64,000 nt of DNA from Tetrastigma voinierianum (GCA_016808115.1 JAEQBH010004122.1:62001-126000), one strand, 5' to 3'; counted from the first letter of the stretch, positions 35,426 to 51,100 are shown. Notes: generated by a model from the letters alone, not told the origin. Numbers and translations are program-made.

Positions 35426-38400
35426 AAAGAATGAGAGAAAGAAGGGAGGAGGAGCGACTAGGGTTTTGTGGAGGTAGCTGGCAAACATCATTAAGGACAC
35501 AAATAATCAATTCAAATATACAGCCATCACGATCACCTATATAGGAGTAGGTTATATTTATGTGCTCTGAGCCATTGACATCACATGCACCTCACGCGTG
35601 CATGGTAAAGGTAACTAATTTATCATGATTCCACATCCTGACGCACTCTCTCGGAATGAAAAAGAAATAGGAAAATAAATAAATAAAGTGAGCGAAAGAG
35701 TCCGCATCGAGGGCATTCTCTCTTTTATATATAGGAATAGATCTAGGAAGCCCCCATGAAGTACATTTGGTAGTATTATTTGGATTCTCTTCATGTGATA
35801 TAGGTTTTTATTTTAAAATTTTATTTGTAATGCTAGTATAGTGAAAGGGTAAGAGTTTTTACATTTATTTTAATGGGAGCCAGTCGTATGCGATTTTTGC
35901 ATGATCTGGGATTGGGCTTAGTGCGACAAGTTCTAGCTTGTATTCTCCGTTTATTAGTTGTCCTTTTGTTTGTAAATCATGTGATCTTGTTTAATTTAAA
36001 TACGAGGCAGTGTTTGTATTATTCTTTACCTTTATTAAAGCGTGCAAGATAGAGTGGCTAATTTTTTTTTAAAGAAAAATAATATTGATTCAAATTTATA
36101 ATAGATCAGTAGATCTAAAAAATTCAAATAACTAAAATTCATATAGAAGGATGAAACAATATCCATGTTAATAGCATAATAAATCGAGTATAAAGTCTGA
36201 AATTTGATAATAAAATGATTAGAATATCTTTTACTCCAGTTTTTCCAGCAGTGAGCGACCATAATTTTATATCTTGAGAGAGGCCTGAGCAGTAAATCTG
36301 TTTTGCTGAATCGTCCTCACTCGAATAAAGCGAAATCATTAACAACACAGCGCTGTCTCCCACATTAAAAATAAGTAAACAATAAATCTAGAGGTTAATA
36401 AAACGACAATAAACCAAATGCGATAAGATGATGACAAAAAGAAAAGAAAAAGAAAACCCAAATATTCATGGAAGAACCACTCTATTAAGCAAGAAAAAGA
36501 AAACAAATAGATGTAGTTGAGTGATTTGAGGACAATAATGACAAAAAAATCACTCCTCCTTACTCGAAGAAATGGATTAGAAGAAAAAAAGAATGAGAAA
36601 AGAAGGGGAGAGACAACTAGGGTTTTTGTGGGGAGGTATCTAACTTAAAAAATCATTATGGACACAAATAATCAATTCAAATATACTACCATCATGATCA
36701 CCCTATGCTGAGTGGAAGTTATATTTGTAGTAACATAGAGCCATTAGCATCACACATGCACCTCACGCGTGCATGATAAAGGTAACTAATTTAAAACAAT
36801 AATAAGCGTACAAGACATCACATGCATGTAACATCTGCATGCATGATAAAGGTAGCTAATTTAAAACAATAATAAGCATGCAAGATGAAGGTGGCTAATT
36901 TTTTATAAAGGAAAAATAATATTATTGATTTAAATTTATAATAAGATTTGATAGATGCGAAATACAAATAGCTAAAATTCATGTAGGATGAAAAATATGT
37001 AAGTTAATAGCATAATAAATCTATCAAGTCTACAAATTTGATAAAATGATTAAAATATCTTTTCTCGATTTTTTAACACCTATAGGCGACCATAATTCAT
37101 ATCTTAATGAGATCAAATCCATTTTGCACAGATAAATCCTCACTCAAATAAGCGTTAGTAACAACCTGACGAACAATACCACATTGTAATAAGTCGACAA
37201 TAAATGTAACGTTGCAATAAAATGATGACAAACCAAATCTTTGATAAGATGATGACAAAAGAAAAAGAAAGATAACGTATTCATGGAAGAACCACTTTGT
37301 GCATGAAAAATGAAAAAAAATGATGTAGATGAGTGATTTGATGACAAAAATGACAAAAATCATTCATTTTGCTTGAAGAAATGGATTAGAAGAAAAAGGC
37401 TAAAAAGAAAGAAGGGAGAGACAACTAGTGTTTTTTTTGTGGGGAGATAGCTAACTTAAAGTATCATTTTGGACACAAATAATCAATTCAAATATACTAC
37501 CATCACGATCTTTATATAGGGTAAAGTTCTGTTGTAGTAACACGGAGGCCTCATCGACATCACATGCACCTCACTTGTGCATGATAGAGGTAACTAATTT
37601 ATCATGATTCCCACATCCCAGCCGCATACTCGGAATGAATAGAAATAGGAAAATAAATAAATAAAGTGAATGAAAGAGTCCCTCTTTACTGCATCCCAAG
37701 GGCACTCTGTCTTTTTATATATAGGAATAGATCTAGGAAGCCCCATAGAGGTTGTTTGGCAATATTGGATTCTCTTCTTGTAATCTGGGTTTTTGTTTTA
37801 AAATTTATTTGCTGTGCTAGTATGGGGAAAAAGAGTGAGTTTTAAATTGTTTTAATAGGAATTTGATGTGTATGGTTTTTGCATGATGTCGGGATTGAGC
37901 TCGTCTGCAGTTCCATCTTGGATTCTCAGTTTATTATTATTATTGTTGTCCTTTGGTTTGGCAAATCATGTGAGCCCGTTTATTTTTAAATGCGAACTGA
38001 TGTTTGTATTATTGATTTTACCTTTATTAAGCATTTTGAATGAGGTGGCTAATTTTTAAGAAAAATAATATTGATTCAAATTTATAATAGATAGTAGATC
38101 TAAAAATACAAATAACTAAAATTCATATAGGATGTTTCAATATCAAGATTAATAGCATAATAAATCAGTATAAAGTCTACAAATTTGATAATAAAATGAT
38201 TAGAATATCTTTACTCAGGTTTTTCAACCTTACTTAGTCTTGACCATAATTTTATATAAGTGATCAATCAGTTTTTTTCCTTAATCAAATCTCATCAAAT
38301 AAAAGCATCATGTAACCTGACGAACAATACCACTTTATAATAAGTAGACAATAAATCAAACATTGCAATAAAACTGATGACAATCTAAAATCTTGATAAG

Positions 38401-41400
38401 TAGTAAACAAAAGAAAAAGAAAAATTAAACCTAAATATTCATGGAAGAACCACTCTATTAAACAAGAAAATGAAAACAAATAGATGTAGATGAGTGATTT
38501 GAGGACAAAAATGACAAAAAAATCATTCCTTACTCGAAGAAATGGATTAGAAGAAAAAAGAGGGAGAAAAGAAGGGGAGAGACAACTAGGGTTGTTGTGG
38601 GGAGGTATCTATCTTAAAATATCATTATGGACAAAAATAATCAATTCAAATATACTACCATCATGATCACCTTGTATAGGGTAGGTTATATTTGTAGTAA
38701 CACAGAGCCACAAGCATCACATGCACCTCACGCGTGCATGATAAAGATAGCAATTTGAAACAATAATATAAGCGTGCGAGACATCACATGCATGACATCT
38801 TGCTTTAGCATGATAAAGGTAGCTAATTTAAAACAATAATAAGCGTGCAAGACATCACTTGCATAACATGCGCGCATGATAAAGGTAGCTAATTTAAAAC
38901 AATATTAAGCGTGCAAGATAAAGATGGCTAAGTTTTTATAATGGAAAAATAATATTATTGATTTAAATTTATAATAGATTGATAGATTTGAAATACAAAT
39001 AGCTAAAATTCATATAGGATGAAACAATGTCAAGTTAAAAAGCTGTAAATCATTATCTAGTCTACAAATTTGATAATAAAATGATTAGAATATCTTTACT
39101 CCAGTTTTTAACACCTTGACGACCATAATTTAATATCTTGACCGAGATCAAATCGTTCCTTTGAATCGTCCTCACCCCGAATAAAAGCGTCGGTAACAAC
39201 ACACGACCAGACTATACACAATGTAAAGGTCGACAATAAATCTAACGTTGCAATAAAATGATGACAAACCAAATGCTAATAAGATGACAAAAGAAAAGAA
39301 AAGAAAACCTAAATATTTTATGGAAGAACCACTCTATTAAGTAAGAAAATGAAAAAAAAGTAGATGTAGAAGAGTGATTTGAGGACAAGAATGACAAAAA
39401 AATCAGTCCTCCTTCCTCGAAGAAAAGGATTCGTAGAAAAAAGAATGAGAGAAAAGAAGGGGAGAGACAACTTGGATTTTTGTGGGGGTAATAGCAAAGA
39501 GCAGTTATGGACACAAATAATCAATTCAAATATGCTACCATCACGATCCGCATTAATATAGGGTAGGTTATAATTGTAGTAACACAGAGCCACCAGGCAT
39601 CGTACACCTCACGTGCATGATAAGGTAGCTAATTTAAAAACAATAATAAACGTGCAAGACATCACATGTCTTGCATGATAAAGCTAGCTAATTTAAAATA
39701 ATGATAGCGTGCAAGATAAATTGACTAATTTTTTTAAAGAAAAATTATATTATTGATTTAAATTTATAATAGATTGATAGATTTTAAATACAAATAGCTA
39801 AAATTCATATAGGATGAAACAATATCAAGTTAAAAGCATAATAAATCAGTATAAAGTCACACAAACTTGATATTAATAAAATGATTAGAATATCTTTACT
39901 CCAGTTTTTAGCTGCAGTAATGACCATAATTTCATATCTTCGACAGATAAAATCCGTTTTGCCCGAGTCGTCCTCACTCAAATAAAAATACGTCGAGTAA
40001 CAACCACGGCGGGCAATACCATATTGTAATAAGTACAAACAAATCATCCTAACGTTACACAATAAAGCGATGACAAACAAATTACGATAAGATGATGACA
40101 AGAGAAAAGAAAAAGAAAGCCTAAATATTCATGGTAGAACCACTTTACTAAGCAAAAAATGAAAAAAAAAACAATGTAGGTGAGTGATTTGAGGACAAAA
40201 GCAGCCAAAAAATGACTCCACATTTAATCGAAAAGGAAGTAGTTAAAAGAAAAAGATGAGAGAAAAAGAAGGGAGAGACAAAGCTAGGGTTTTTGTGGGG
40301 AGGTAGCTAACTTAAAAACATCATTATGGACACAAATAATCCAATTCAAATATACCACCACTGAATTACCCTATATAGGGTGAGTTGTGTTTGTAGTAAC
40401 ATAGAGCCACCGACATCACTTGCACACCTCATCGTGCATGATAAAGGTAGCTAATTTACCATGATTATATCCCAAGCGCACTCTCTCTATGAATGACTAA
40501 GGAAATAGGAAAAATAAATAAATAAAGTGAATGAAAAGAGTCCATCCCAGGCCACTCTCTCTTTTATATATAGGTATAGATCTAGAAGCCTGCTGAATTT
40601 TGAAATTGTATTGTTGGATTCTCTTCACATGTGATATGGGTTTTATTTTAAAATTTAATTTATATTACTAGTAATAAGCCCAGAAAAGGAGTAGAATTTT
40701 ACTTTATTTTAATAGAATTTGATGTGTATTGTTTTGCATGATCTAACGCGATGAGCTTTGTGCGTGAGTTCCATCTTGGATTAGTTTATTATTATTATTA
40801 TTTGTCTTTTAGTTTGTGAAATCATGTGATCCACGCTATTTATAAATGCAGGCAGTGTTTGTATTCTTGATTTTACCTTTATGAAGGCGATACCAAAATA
40901 GAGGTGGCTAATTTTTAAAGAAAAATAATATTATTGGATCAAATTTATAATAGATCGATAGATCTAAAATACAAATAACTAAAATTCACTTATAGGAATG
41001 AAACAATATCAAATTAAGAGCATAATAAACTTGATGTAAAGTCACCACAAATTTGGTAATAAAATGATTGAAATATCTTTTACCTCGAGTTTCAACAAAT
41101 GACGACCATAATTTTATATCTTGATGATCAAATCAGTTTTTCTGAATCATCCTCGCACAAAATAAAGCATCGTAACAACAGACGAACAATACCACATTGT
41201 AATAGAAAAACTAAATAATAAATCAAACGTTGCAATAAACGATGACAAACCAAATGCGATAAGATAATGACAAAAAAAAAAGAAAAACCTAAATATTCAT
41301 GGAAGAAACTGACTCTATTAAAGCGAAAATGAAAACAAATAGATGTAGATGAGTGATTTGAGGACAAAATGAAAAAAAATCACTCCTCATACTCCCGAAG

Positions 41401-43002
41401 AAATGGATTAAAGAAAAAGAATGAGAAAAGAAGGGAGAAGAGACAACTAGAGTTTTGCAGGGAGGTATCTAACCCAAAGAAACATCATTTCAGACACAAA
41501 TAATCAAATTTAACTATACTACCATCACGATCACCCTGTAGCAAGGTGAGTTGTATTTATAGTAACAGGCCCATAGATATCACATACCTCACGCGTGCAT
41601 GATAAAGGAAGTAGCAAATTTAAAGCAATAATAAGCGTGCAAGACATCACATACAAGACATGCATATTATATAAAGGAAGTAGCTAGTTTATGTGATAAT
41701 AAGCTAACAATACATCACCAAGCATAATAATAGTGCATGATGAAGGTAAGCTAATTTAAAATAATGGCAAAGCGTGCAAGATAAAGGTAGCTAAGTTTTT
41801 ATAAAGGAAAAATAATATTATGGATTTAAATTTATAATAGATTTATAGATCACGAAATAAATAGCTAAAATTCATATAGGATGGAACAATATCCAAGTTA
41901 AAAACATAATAAATCAGTATAAAGTCTACAAATTTGATAATAAAACGATTAGATTATCGTTTACTCCTTTTTTTTAACACCTTGACGACCATAATTTCAT
42001 ATCTTCGACAGATCAAATCCGTTTTGCACAGAAAGCGTCCTCCTTTCGAAATAAAGCATCGGTAACATACGTGACGAAACGATACCACATTGCTTAATAA
42101 ATTGACAATAAATGTAACGTTACAATAAAAAGATGACAAACCAAATTGATAAGATGATGACAAAAAGAAAAAGAAAAGATAACTAAATATTTTATGGAAA
42201 GAACCACTCTATTAAGTAAGAATGAAAAAATAGATGTAGATGGTGATTTGAGGACAAGAATGACAAAAAATCACTCCCTCCTTCCTAGAAGAAAAGGATT
42301 CCCAGAGAGAAAAAGAATGAGAGAAAAGAAGGAGAGACAACTAGGATTTTTATTGAGAGTAGCTAACTTAAAACGTTATGGACACAAATAATCAATTCAA
42401 ATATACTACTATCACGATCACCTAACATATGGTAGGTTATGTTTGTAGTAACACATAGCCCACAGGCATCATGCACCCTCACGCGTGCATGATAAAGTGG
42501 CAATTTAAAACAATAATAAACGTAAGACATCACATGCATCGCATGCGCGCATGATAAAGCTAGCTAATTTAAAACAATAATAGCGTGCAAGATAGAGGTG
42601 ACTAATTATTTTTAAAGGAAAATAATATTATTGATTTAAATTTATAATGAATTGATAGATTTGAAATACAAATAGCTAAAATTCACTATAGGATGAAACA
42701 ATATCCAAGAAGTTGAAAGCATAATAAATCAAATTATAAAGTCTACAAATTTGATAGTAAAATGATTAGAATATCTTTTACTCAGTTTTCTGTGGCGATA
42801 TAATTTCATATCTTAGGCAGGATCAAATCCGTTTTTGCCCGAATCGTCCTCACTCATTAGCATATTCACCATAAATGATAATACCACATTGTAATAAGTA
42901 GACAATCAATCTAACGTTCTTGATAAAACATTAATGAACCATTTGTTGATGGAATGATGACAAAAAGAAAAAGAAAAGAACCCTAAATATTCATGGTAGA
43001 AC
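35426..43002. repeat. Satellite array between element 2 and the first solo LTR
   Basis: It begins with the right part of the A monomer split by element 2 (to 36216). Then follow a C-like monomer 36217-37047, A 37048-38197, B 38198-39082, C 39083-39882, A 39883-41065, B 41066-41946, C 41947-42763, and the first 239 bp of an A monomer up to the solo LTR. Box variants such as GATTAAAATATC (37048) and GATTAGATTATCGTTTACT (41947) are matched at the equivalent places in copy 2. Confidence 0.9.
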
Positions 43003-45132
43003 TGTGAAAACCCCGGAAAATCAGATTTTGGATAAAGGGTAAAATAGAAATTTCGGTTGAAAATAAGATTTCTAGATCTCGGATAGCGAAGCGGACTTCG
43101 GGTTGAATTTGTCTGTGAAATTTAGCTCTACTTGTCGAATTTCGATTAGATTAGAAAGGTGGTCGAATTTCCACGTTTTCGGGACGTGGGTTGTCGGATG
43201 ACACATGGCAAGATAAGAAGATGCCACATGGCACCTCAAAAGGTGTGACACTTGGCATAAAAGGAATGGCTCACATTGAGCCACATGGTGACATGATTTT
43301 ATGGCTCATATTAAGCCATGTGGGTGATGATGTCATAAAAGAGGAATTAAGAAATAAAAGAAAAATGGAGGAAAAAGGATAGCCACAAAATTGGCTTGAG
43401 GAAGAAGGGGAGGAAACTTCCTCCTATGTGACTCACAAGAGCTCAAAGGAAATCGAAAGGGAAAATGGGGAGAAATACAAAGAAAAGAAAATGAGAGGGA
43501 GAAAGGAAAAGAAAAGAAAAGCAAAAGTAAAGAATAAAGGAAAAGGAAAGGCAAGCGTGGAGAAGAAGAAAGGAAAAAGGGATGCAGAAGGTTTGTTCTC
43601 CCATTTTTAGTAAGAGAGAGTCTTCCTTCTCTCTAGGTTTGTGGGAATCAGTGAAAGTCGGATTCGCCAGACAGAGAAGGAAGTGTTCTACACGGAGAGG
43701 ACAACGCGTGGACTCGGTTTTGGAAGTTTCTTCCAGCTTCGAAGGTGAGATATTTTCCTACTTGGTTTACTTTTAGCTTAAAGGCTTTATAATGGTAGGG
43801 GTTGCTTATGGGAGGCCATGAGAGGCCATGTGAATTAGTTCCAAGCCTTGGGACTAAGGGGTATGGATTTCATGACCGGTTTCATGACTATGGGAGTTAG
43901 GGTTTGTACTAGGCTTAGAAGGAGTTTCTAGGTATTTATCAGGTTGTTGATGTGTAGGCTTGGAACCGGATTGGTTCATGTTTGTGAAGGCGGTGAGGTA
44001 CCTGTTGAATAGTTCTAATTTTGTGACCTAATTGTATTATTTATGGCTTGCTTGAATAACATGCTAAGTGTGGAGTGTGATATTGATGCATGCTTTGATG
44101 TATTGATAATATTTGCATGAGGTAGATTATATGTATCCAATTATAATTATCCATGGTTTGTAAATGTTTCATGTAGTGCTCATTCATGCATGTAACATGA
44201 GGAAAATGCCATTGGCATCGCCATTTCATATACCGCAGTCATGTCAGGTGGTGTGGGTGCGGGAGTAAGGTTAATCATCGAGAGTTGGTGAATGGAGTGC
44301 GTGAACTTCTAGGAAAATGGGACAAAGTCCAAGGTAGAGATTCACGAGTGTAAATGATCAAAATGATAAATTACACATGTTTAAGTGAGACAAGTTAGAA
44401 ATTAGATCCCCCCCGAGGGTGAGTCCCGCATATTATTCAGGTTAGACATGAATCCAGCGATGTAGGATTCGTGAGAAATGTTTAGAAAAGGCGTGCGGCG
44501 TCCTATGGTGTAAGCTCGGAAATCAAGTAGCCCACAAAATAAAGGGAAAAGAATCAAAATCAGTTTTTGATAAATAAATTGGAGGGTTTTCAATGGTTTT
44601 AGTTAGGGTGTGTGACTAATTTTATTTCACATTTAGCATTCAGTGTGAAATTAGTTAGGACTTCAATTGGTGAGCATGAGGGTTGCATCTCATGCATGAT
44701 ATGAACATTTCATATAGAAAATAATTGTATGAAATGTGATTGATTGTTTATATATGTCATTGCATATGCATTTTAGGTGGGGAGTAACCCTTGTAGGAGA
44801 ATTTTCTCTTGGGGCTTTGCTCACCGGTCGTGAGACCTTTCGAGTGCACGGGGACTATCCAGGGGAGGCGGTGCAGCGTGGGGTATCTTTTGAGGAAAGC
44901 CGAAATGTGGCTTTAAGTAAATATTTTGTAAATATGTATAAATCTTTTTGTGAAACAGACACAGAAACTATTAGGGAATATAGTTGAGATGAATTGTTTC
45001 ATAATTATGGATGTATGGGCCCCATCCAATGGCCATTTTACCTCATGTGTGTGCCCTCATAACACGAGACGTATAAATTTCACTTTGGAGTTGACGGATG
45101 ATCAGCGGACACCTCGGAGTTTGGGGCGTCCA
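43003..45132 (+). mobile_element. Solo LTR, Tekay-like family, copy 1
   Basis: It begins TGTGAAAACCCCGGAAAATC and ends GTTTGGGGCGTC(A)CA, with no internal region or second LTR in the window. Flanks are TAGAAC on the left and TGAACCAC on the right, fitting a 5-bp AGAAC target duplication with one changed base. Layout resembles the element 1 LTR: ACACATGGCA repeats near 43200-43330, then a long purine-rich tract (43360-43580). A solo LTR normally arises by recombination between the two LTRs of a full element. Frames inside it (for example 43428-43610) are low-complexity lysine-rich reads, not genes. Confidence 0.88.
43196..43330 (+). repeat. ACATGGC/AGCCATGT repeats in solo LTR 1
   Basis: GACACATGGCAAG, GCCACATGGCACC, GAGCCACATGG and AAGCCATGTGG are spread over ~130 bp. 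The half-site matches the cluster in element 1 LTRs, although the surrounding sequence differs. Confidence 0.6.
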
Positions 45133-48100
45133 TGAACCACTTTATTAAGCAAGAAATGAAAAATGATGTAGATGAGTGATTTGAGGACAAATATGACAAA
45201 AAATGACTCGCTTGTCGAAGAAATGGATTAAAAGAAAAAGAATGAGAGAAAGAAGGAGGAGACAACTAGGGTTTTTGTGGGAGGTAGCTAAGCAAAAACA
45301 TCATTATGGACACAAATAATCAATTCAAATATACCACCATCCACGATCACCCTAGGGTAGGTTATATTTGTAATGTGAGCCACCCAGGCATCACATACTC
45401 CATAAGTACATGATAAAGGTAGCTAATTTATCATGATTCCCACATCGGCGCACTCTCTCGAAATGAATAGAAATAGGAAAATAAATAAATAAAATGATGA
45501 AAATCCCATCCCGAAGACCACTCTCTTTTATATAGAGTATAGATTTAAGGAAACCCATGGCTGTTTGGATGTATTGTTGGATTCTCTTCATGTGATATAG
45601 GTTTATTTTAAAATTTTATTTGTAATGCTAGTATGGCGAAAGGAATAGGATTTTACATTTATTTTAATGAATTTGATGTGTATTGTTTTTGCATGATGCG
45701 GCATTGAGCATTGTCGCGACAAGTTCCATCTTGGATCCATTTTATTATTATTATTATTTGTCCTTTAGTTTGTGGAAATCATGTGAGCCTGCTATTTTTA
45801 AATGCGAGACGATGTTTGTATTACTGATTTTACCTTTATTAAAGGCGTCAAAATAGAGGTGGCTGCTTTTTTAAAGAGAAAATAATATTGGATCAAATTT
45901 CTAATAGATCGATAGATCTAAAATACACAAATAACAAAGTTCGCAAGAGGATGAAACAATATCCAGAGTTAATGGGAATAGCCAAGCCAGTATAAAGTCT
46001 ACAAATTTGGTAATAAAATATAGTTAAGAATATCTTTTACTCCGGTTTTCAAACAAGCGTGGCGACCGTAATTTTATATCTTGGTGATTAAATCCGTTTT
46101 GCAGATCGTCCTCCCTTTCGAGATAAAGCATCGTATTAACAACCACGACGAACAATACCACATTGTAATAAGTAGACAATAAATAAAAGCGTTGCAATAA
46201 AAGCGATGACAAACCAAATGAATAATGACAAAAGAAAAAAGAAAAAGAAAACCTAAATATTCATGGAAAAACAGCTCTGATAAGCAAGAAAATGAAAACA
46301 AATGTAGATAAGTGATTTGAGGACAAAATGAAAAAAAAATCACTCCTCCTTACTCGAAGAATGGATTAAAAGAAAAGAATGAGAAAAGAAGGAGAGACAA
46401 CTGGGTTTTAGGGAGGTATCTAACTTAAAAATCATTAAGACACAAATAATCAATTCAAATATACTAATCACGATCACCTATGGGGTAGAGTTATATTGTA
46501 ATGCTTTCTGAAACCACCACGATATCACATGCATCTCAGCGTGCATGATAAAGGTAACAAATTTAAAGCAATAATAAAAGCGTGCAAGACATCACATGCA
46601 AGACATACTCATATGATAAGGTAGCTAGTTTATGACAATAATAAGCTAGCCAGACATCATATGCATAATATCTTTCAGCGCATAGTGAAGAGTAGCTAAT
46701 TTAAAACAATAATAATCGTGCAAGATATAGGTGGCTAAGTTTTATAAAGGAAAAATAATATTATGGATTAAATTTATAATAGATTTATAGATCTGAAATA
46801 CAAATAGCTAAAATTCATATAGGATGAAACAATATCCAAGTTAAAAGCATAATAAATCAGTATAAAGTCTACAAATATGATAATAAAATGATTAGATTAT
46901 CTTTTACTTTTGTTTTTAACACCTTGGCGACCATAATTTCACCTCTTGACGAGATAAAATCCGTTTTACTGAATTGTCCTCGATCCAAATAAAGCATCAG
47001 TAACAACACGACGAAACGATACCACATTGTAATAAGTCGACAATAAATGTAACGTTACCAATCTAGATGACAAGCAAATTGATAAGATGATGACAAAGAA
47101 AAAGAAAAAGAAAACCTAAATATTTTATTGATGAACCCTCTCTTAAGTAGAAAATAAGAAAAAAAAAAAGTCTGGAATGTGAAGTTTGGGGAATAAGAAT
47201 GACAAAAAATCACTCCTCCTTCCTGAAGAAAGGTCGCGAAAAAGAATGAGAGAAAAGAAGGAGGAGAGACAGCTAGGATTTTTGTGGGGAGGTAGCTAAC
47301 TTAAAACATCGTTATGGACACAAATAATCAATTCAAATATACTACTATGACGATCACCCTATATAGGTAGGTTATATTTATGTGTGGAGCCCTTGTCACA
47401 TGCACCTCACGCGTGCATGATAAAGGTAACTAATTTAAAACAATAATAAGCGTGCAAGACATCACATGCACATCACATACGCACTTTTAATCAGCTAATA
47501 ATTCACAAAACAATAATAGCGTGCGAGATAGAGTGACTAATTTTTTTAAAAGGAAAAATAATATTATTGATTTAAATTTATAATAGATTGATAGATTTGA
47601 AATACAAAATAGCTAAAATTCATATAGAGATGAAACAATATCTCTAAGTTAAAAAGCATAATGAATCCCGATATTATAAAGTCTACAAATTTGATAATAA
47701 AATGATTAGAATATCTTTTACTCGATTTTTTAACATGGCAGCCATAATTTCATATCTTGACAGATCAATCCGTTTTACTGAATCGTCCTCATCAAAATAA
47801 AGTGTCGATAACAACACGACGAACAATACCACATTGTAAACAAGTAGACAATCAATCTAACGTTGCAATAAGCGATGACAAACCAAATGTTGATAAGATG
47901 ATGACAAAAGAAAAAGAAAGAAACCTAAATATTCATGGTAGAACCACTTTATTAAGCAAGAAAATGAAAAAAAAAAAAAACGATGTAGATGAGTGATTTT
48001 AGGACAAATACTTGCGAAAAAATTACTCCGGCTTTGTCGAAAAAGTGGATTAAAAGAAAGAATGAGAGAAAAGAAGGGAGAGACAGCTACGAGGTTTTGT

Positions 48101-51100
48101 GGGGAGGTAGCCTTAAAAACATCATTATGGAAACAAATAATCAATTCAAATATACCACCATCACGATGCTTTATATAGGGTAAGGTTACATTGCAGTAAC
48201 ACACGATACCGACATCACATGCACCTCATCGTGCATGATAGAAAATTAACTAATTTATCATGATTCCCACATCCCGACGCACTCTCTCGAAATGAATAGA
48301 AATAGGAAAAATAAATAAATAAAGTGAATGAAAGAGTCAAAGCTTTGCATCCTGACCACTCTCTTATATATAGGAATAGATCTAGGAAGCCATGAGAGAA
48401 TTTTGTTTAGTGTATTGTTGGATTCTCTTCATGTGATATGGGTTTTATTTTTAAAATTTTATTTGTAATATAGTATGGCGAAAAGAGTAGAGTTTTACAT
48501 TATTTTAAAAGGAATTTGATGTGTATGGTTTTTGCATGACTGAGATTGAACCGTCTGTGAGGGTTATCTTTAGTTCTAGACACATTATTATTGTTATTTG
48601 TCCTTTAGTTTTTGGAAATCATGTGAGCACATTTATTTTAAATGCGAGGCAGTATTTTGTATTACCTTTATTAAAGCGTGCAAGATAGAGTGGCTAATTT
48701 TTTAAATGAAAAATAATATTATTGGATCAAATTTATAATAGATGCGATAGATCTAAAATACAAATAACTAAAATTCATGGATGAAACAATATCAAATTAA
48801 TAGCATAATAAATTTGTATAAAGTCTACAAATTTGATAATAAAAAATGATTAGAATATCTTTTACTCGATTTTTCAACAAGTAATGACCATAATTTTATA
48901 TCTTCAGCGATCAAATCCGTTTTTTTTTTGAATCGTCCTCACTCCGATAAAGCATCGTAACAACACGACGAACAATACCACACATTGTAATAAGTAGACC
49001 AATAAATCAAACGTTACCATGCGATGACAAACCAAATCTTGTCAGATAATGACAAAAGAAAAGAAAAGAAAACTAAATATTCATGGAAGAAACGAAATAT
49101 TAAAGCGAAAATGAAAACAAATAGATGTAGATATGAGTGATTTGAGGACAAAATGAAAAATCACTCCTCACACAGTTGAAATGGATTAAAAGAAAAGAAT
49201 GAAAGAAAGAAGGGAGAGACAGCTAGGGTTTTTAAGGGAGGTATCTAATTAAAATCATTAAAGACACAAATAATCAATTCAAATATATACTATATCCGAT
49301 CACCCTATATAGGGTAGGTTATATTGTAGTAACCTGGAATACCGATATCACATGCGCTCACGTGCATGATAAAGGTAGCAAATTTAAAAAGCAATAATAA
49401 AGCGTGCAGACATCACATGCAAGACATGCTCATATGATAAAGGTAGCTAGTTTTTATGACAATAATATTGTAAAGACATCACATGCATAATATGCGCGCA
49501 TGATGAAGGTAGCTAATTTAAAACAATAATAAAGCGTGCAAGATATAGGTGTGGCTAAAAGTTTTTATAAGGAAAAATAATATTGTATGGATTTAAATTT
49601 ATAATAGATTTATAGATACGAAATACAAACCAGCTCAATTCATATAGGATGAAACAATATGATTAAAGCATAATAAATCGGTATAAAGTCTACAAATATG
49701 ATAATAAAATGATTAGATTATCTTTTACTTTGTTTAACACCTTGTGACCATAATTTCATATCTTGACGAGATAAAATCGTTTCTTTGATTGTCCTCGATC
49801 TCAAATAAAGCATCGATAACAACACGGCCCGACAAATACCACATTGTAATAAATGGAAACAATAAATGCTCTTGTTACCCAATATAAGATGACAAACCAA
49901 ATTAATAAGATATTACAAAAGAAAAAGAAAAACCTAAATATTTTATTGATGAACCTATTAAGTAAGAAAATGAAAAGATGTAGATGATTGATTTGAAGAC
50001 AGAATGACAAAAAAAATCCTCCACTCCTTCCTAGAAGAAAAGTTCGCAGAAAAAAAGAATGAGAGAAAGAAGGGGAGGGGTATAACTAGGATTTTTGTGG
50101 GAGGTAGCTAACAAAACATCGTTATGGACACAAATAATCCAGATTCAATATGTTACTATGGCCCGATCACCCTAGGAGTAGGTTATATTTGTAGTAACAC
50201 GGAGCCTACGGCATCACATGCACCTCCGCGTGCATGATAAAGTATAATTTAAAACAATAATAAGCGTGCAAGACATCACATGCATCACATGCGCTTATGC
50301 AAATAAAGCTAGCTAATTTAAAACAATAATAAGCTGATACCAAGATGAAGGTATTCAATTTTTTGAAAAGGAAAAATAATATTATTGATTTAAATTTATA
50401 ATAGATGATAGATTTCAAATACAAATAGCTAAAATTCATATAGGATAAACAATATAAATTAAAGCATAATAAATCAGTATAAAGTCTACAAATTTGATAA
50501 TAAAATGATTAGAATATCTTTTACTCAGTTTTTAACAACAGTAATGACCGTAATTTCATATCTTCGACGGATCAAATCCGTTTTGCCAGATAAATTACGC
50601 CATTGAATAAGCGTCCCGGTAACAACACGGCAGACAATACCACATTGTAATAAGTAGACAATCAATCTAACGTTGCAATAAAACGATGACAAACCAAATG
50701 TTGATAAGATGATGACAAAAAGAAAAAGAAAAAGAAAACCTAAATATTCATGGTAGAACCACTTTATTAAGCAAGAAAATGAAAAAAAAAAAAAACGATG
50801 TAGATGAGTGATTTTAGGACAAATATGACAAAAAAATTATAACTTTAATCGAGAAGAAATGGATTAAAGAAAAAGAATGAGAGAAAAGGGGAGAGAGACA
50901 GCTAGAAAGTTTTGTGGGGAGGTAGCTAACTTAAAAACATCATTATGGTTACAAATAATCCAGTCTTTCAAATATTTTTCCATCACGATGCTTGATATAG
51001 GGTAGGTTACATTTGTAGTAACACGAGCCACCGACATCACGTGCACCTCATGTGCATGATAAAGGTAACTAATTTATCGCCTGATTCCATCCACGGCGCA

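Noticed and set aside
43428..43610. Lysine/arginine-rich small protein
   Set aside because: It is a read-through of a purine-rich low-complexity tract in the solo LTR, and the duplicated copy at 61478-61696 reads differently.
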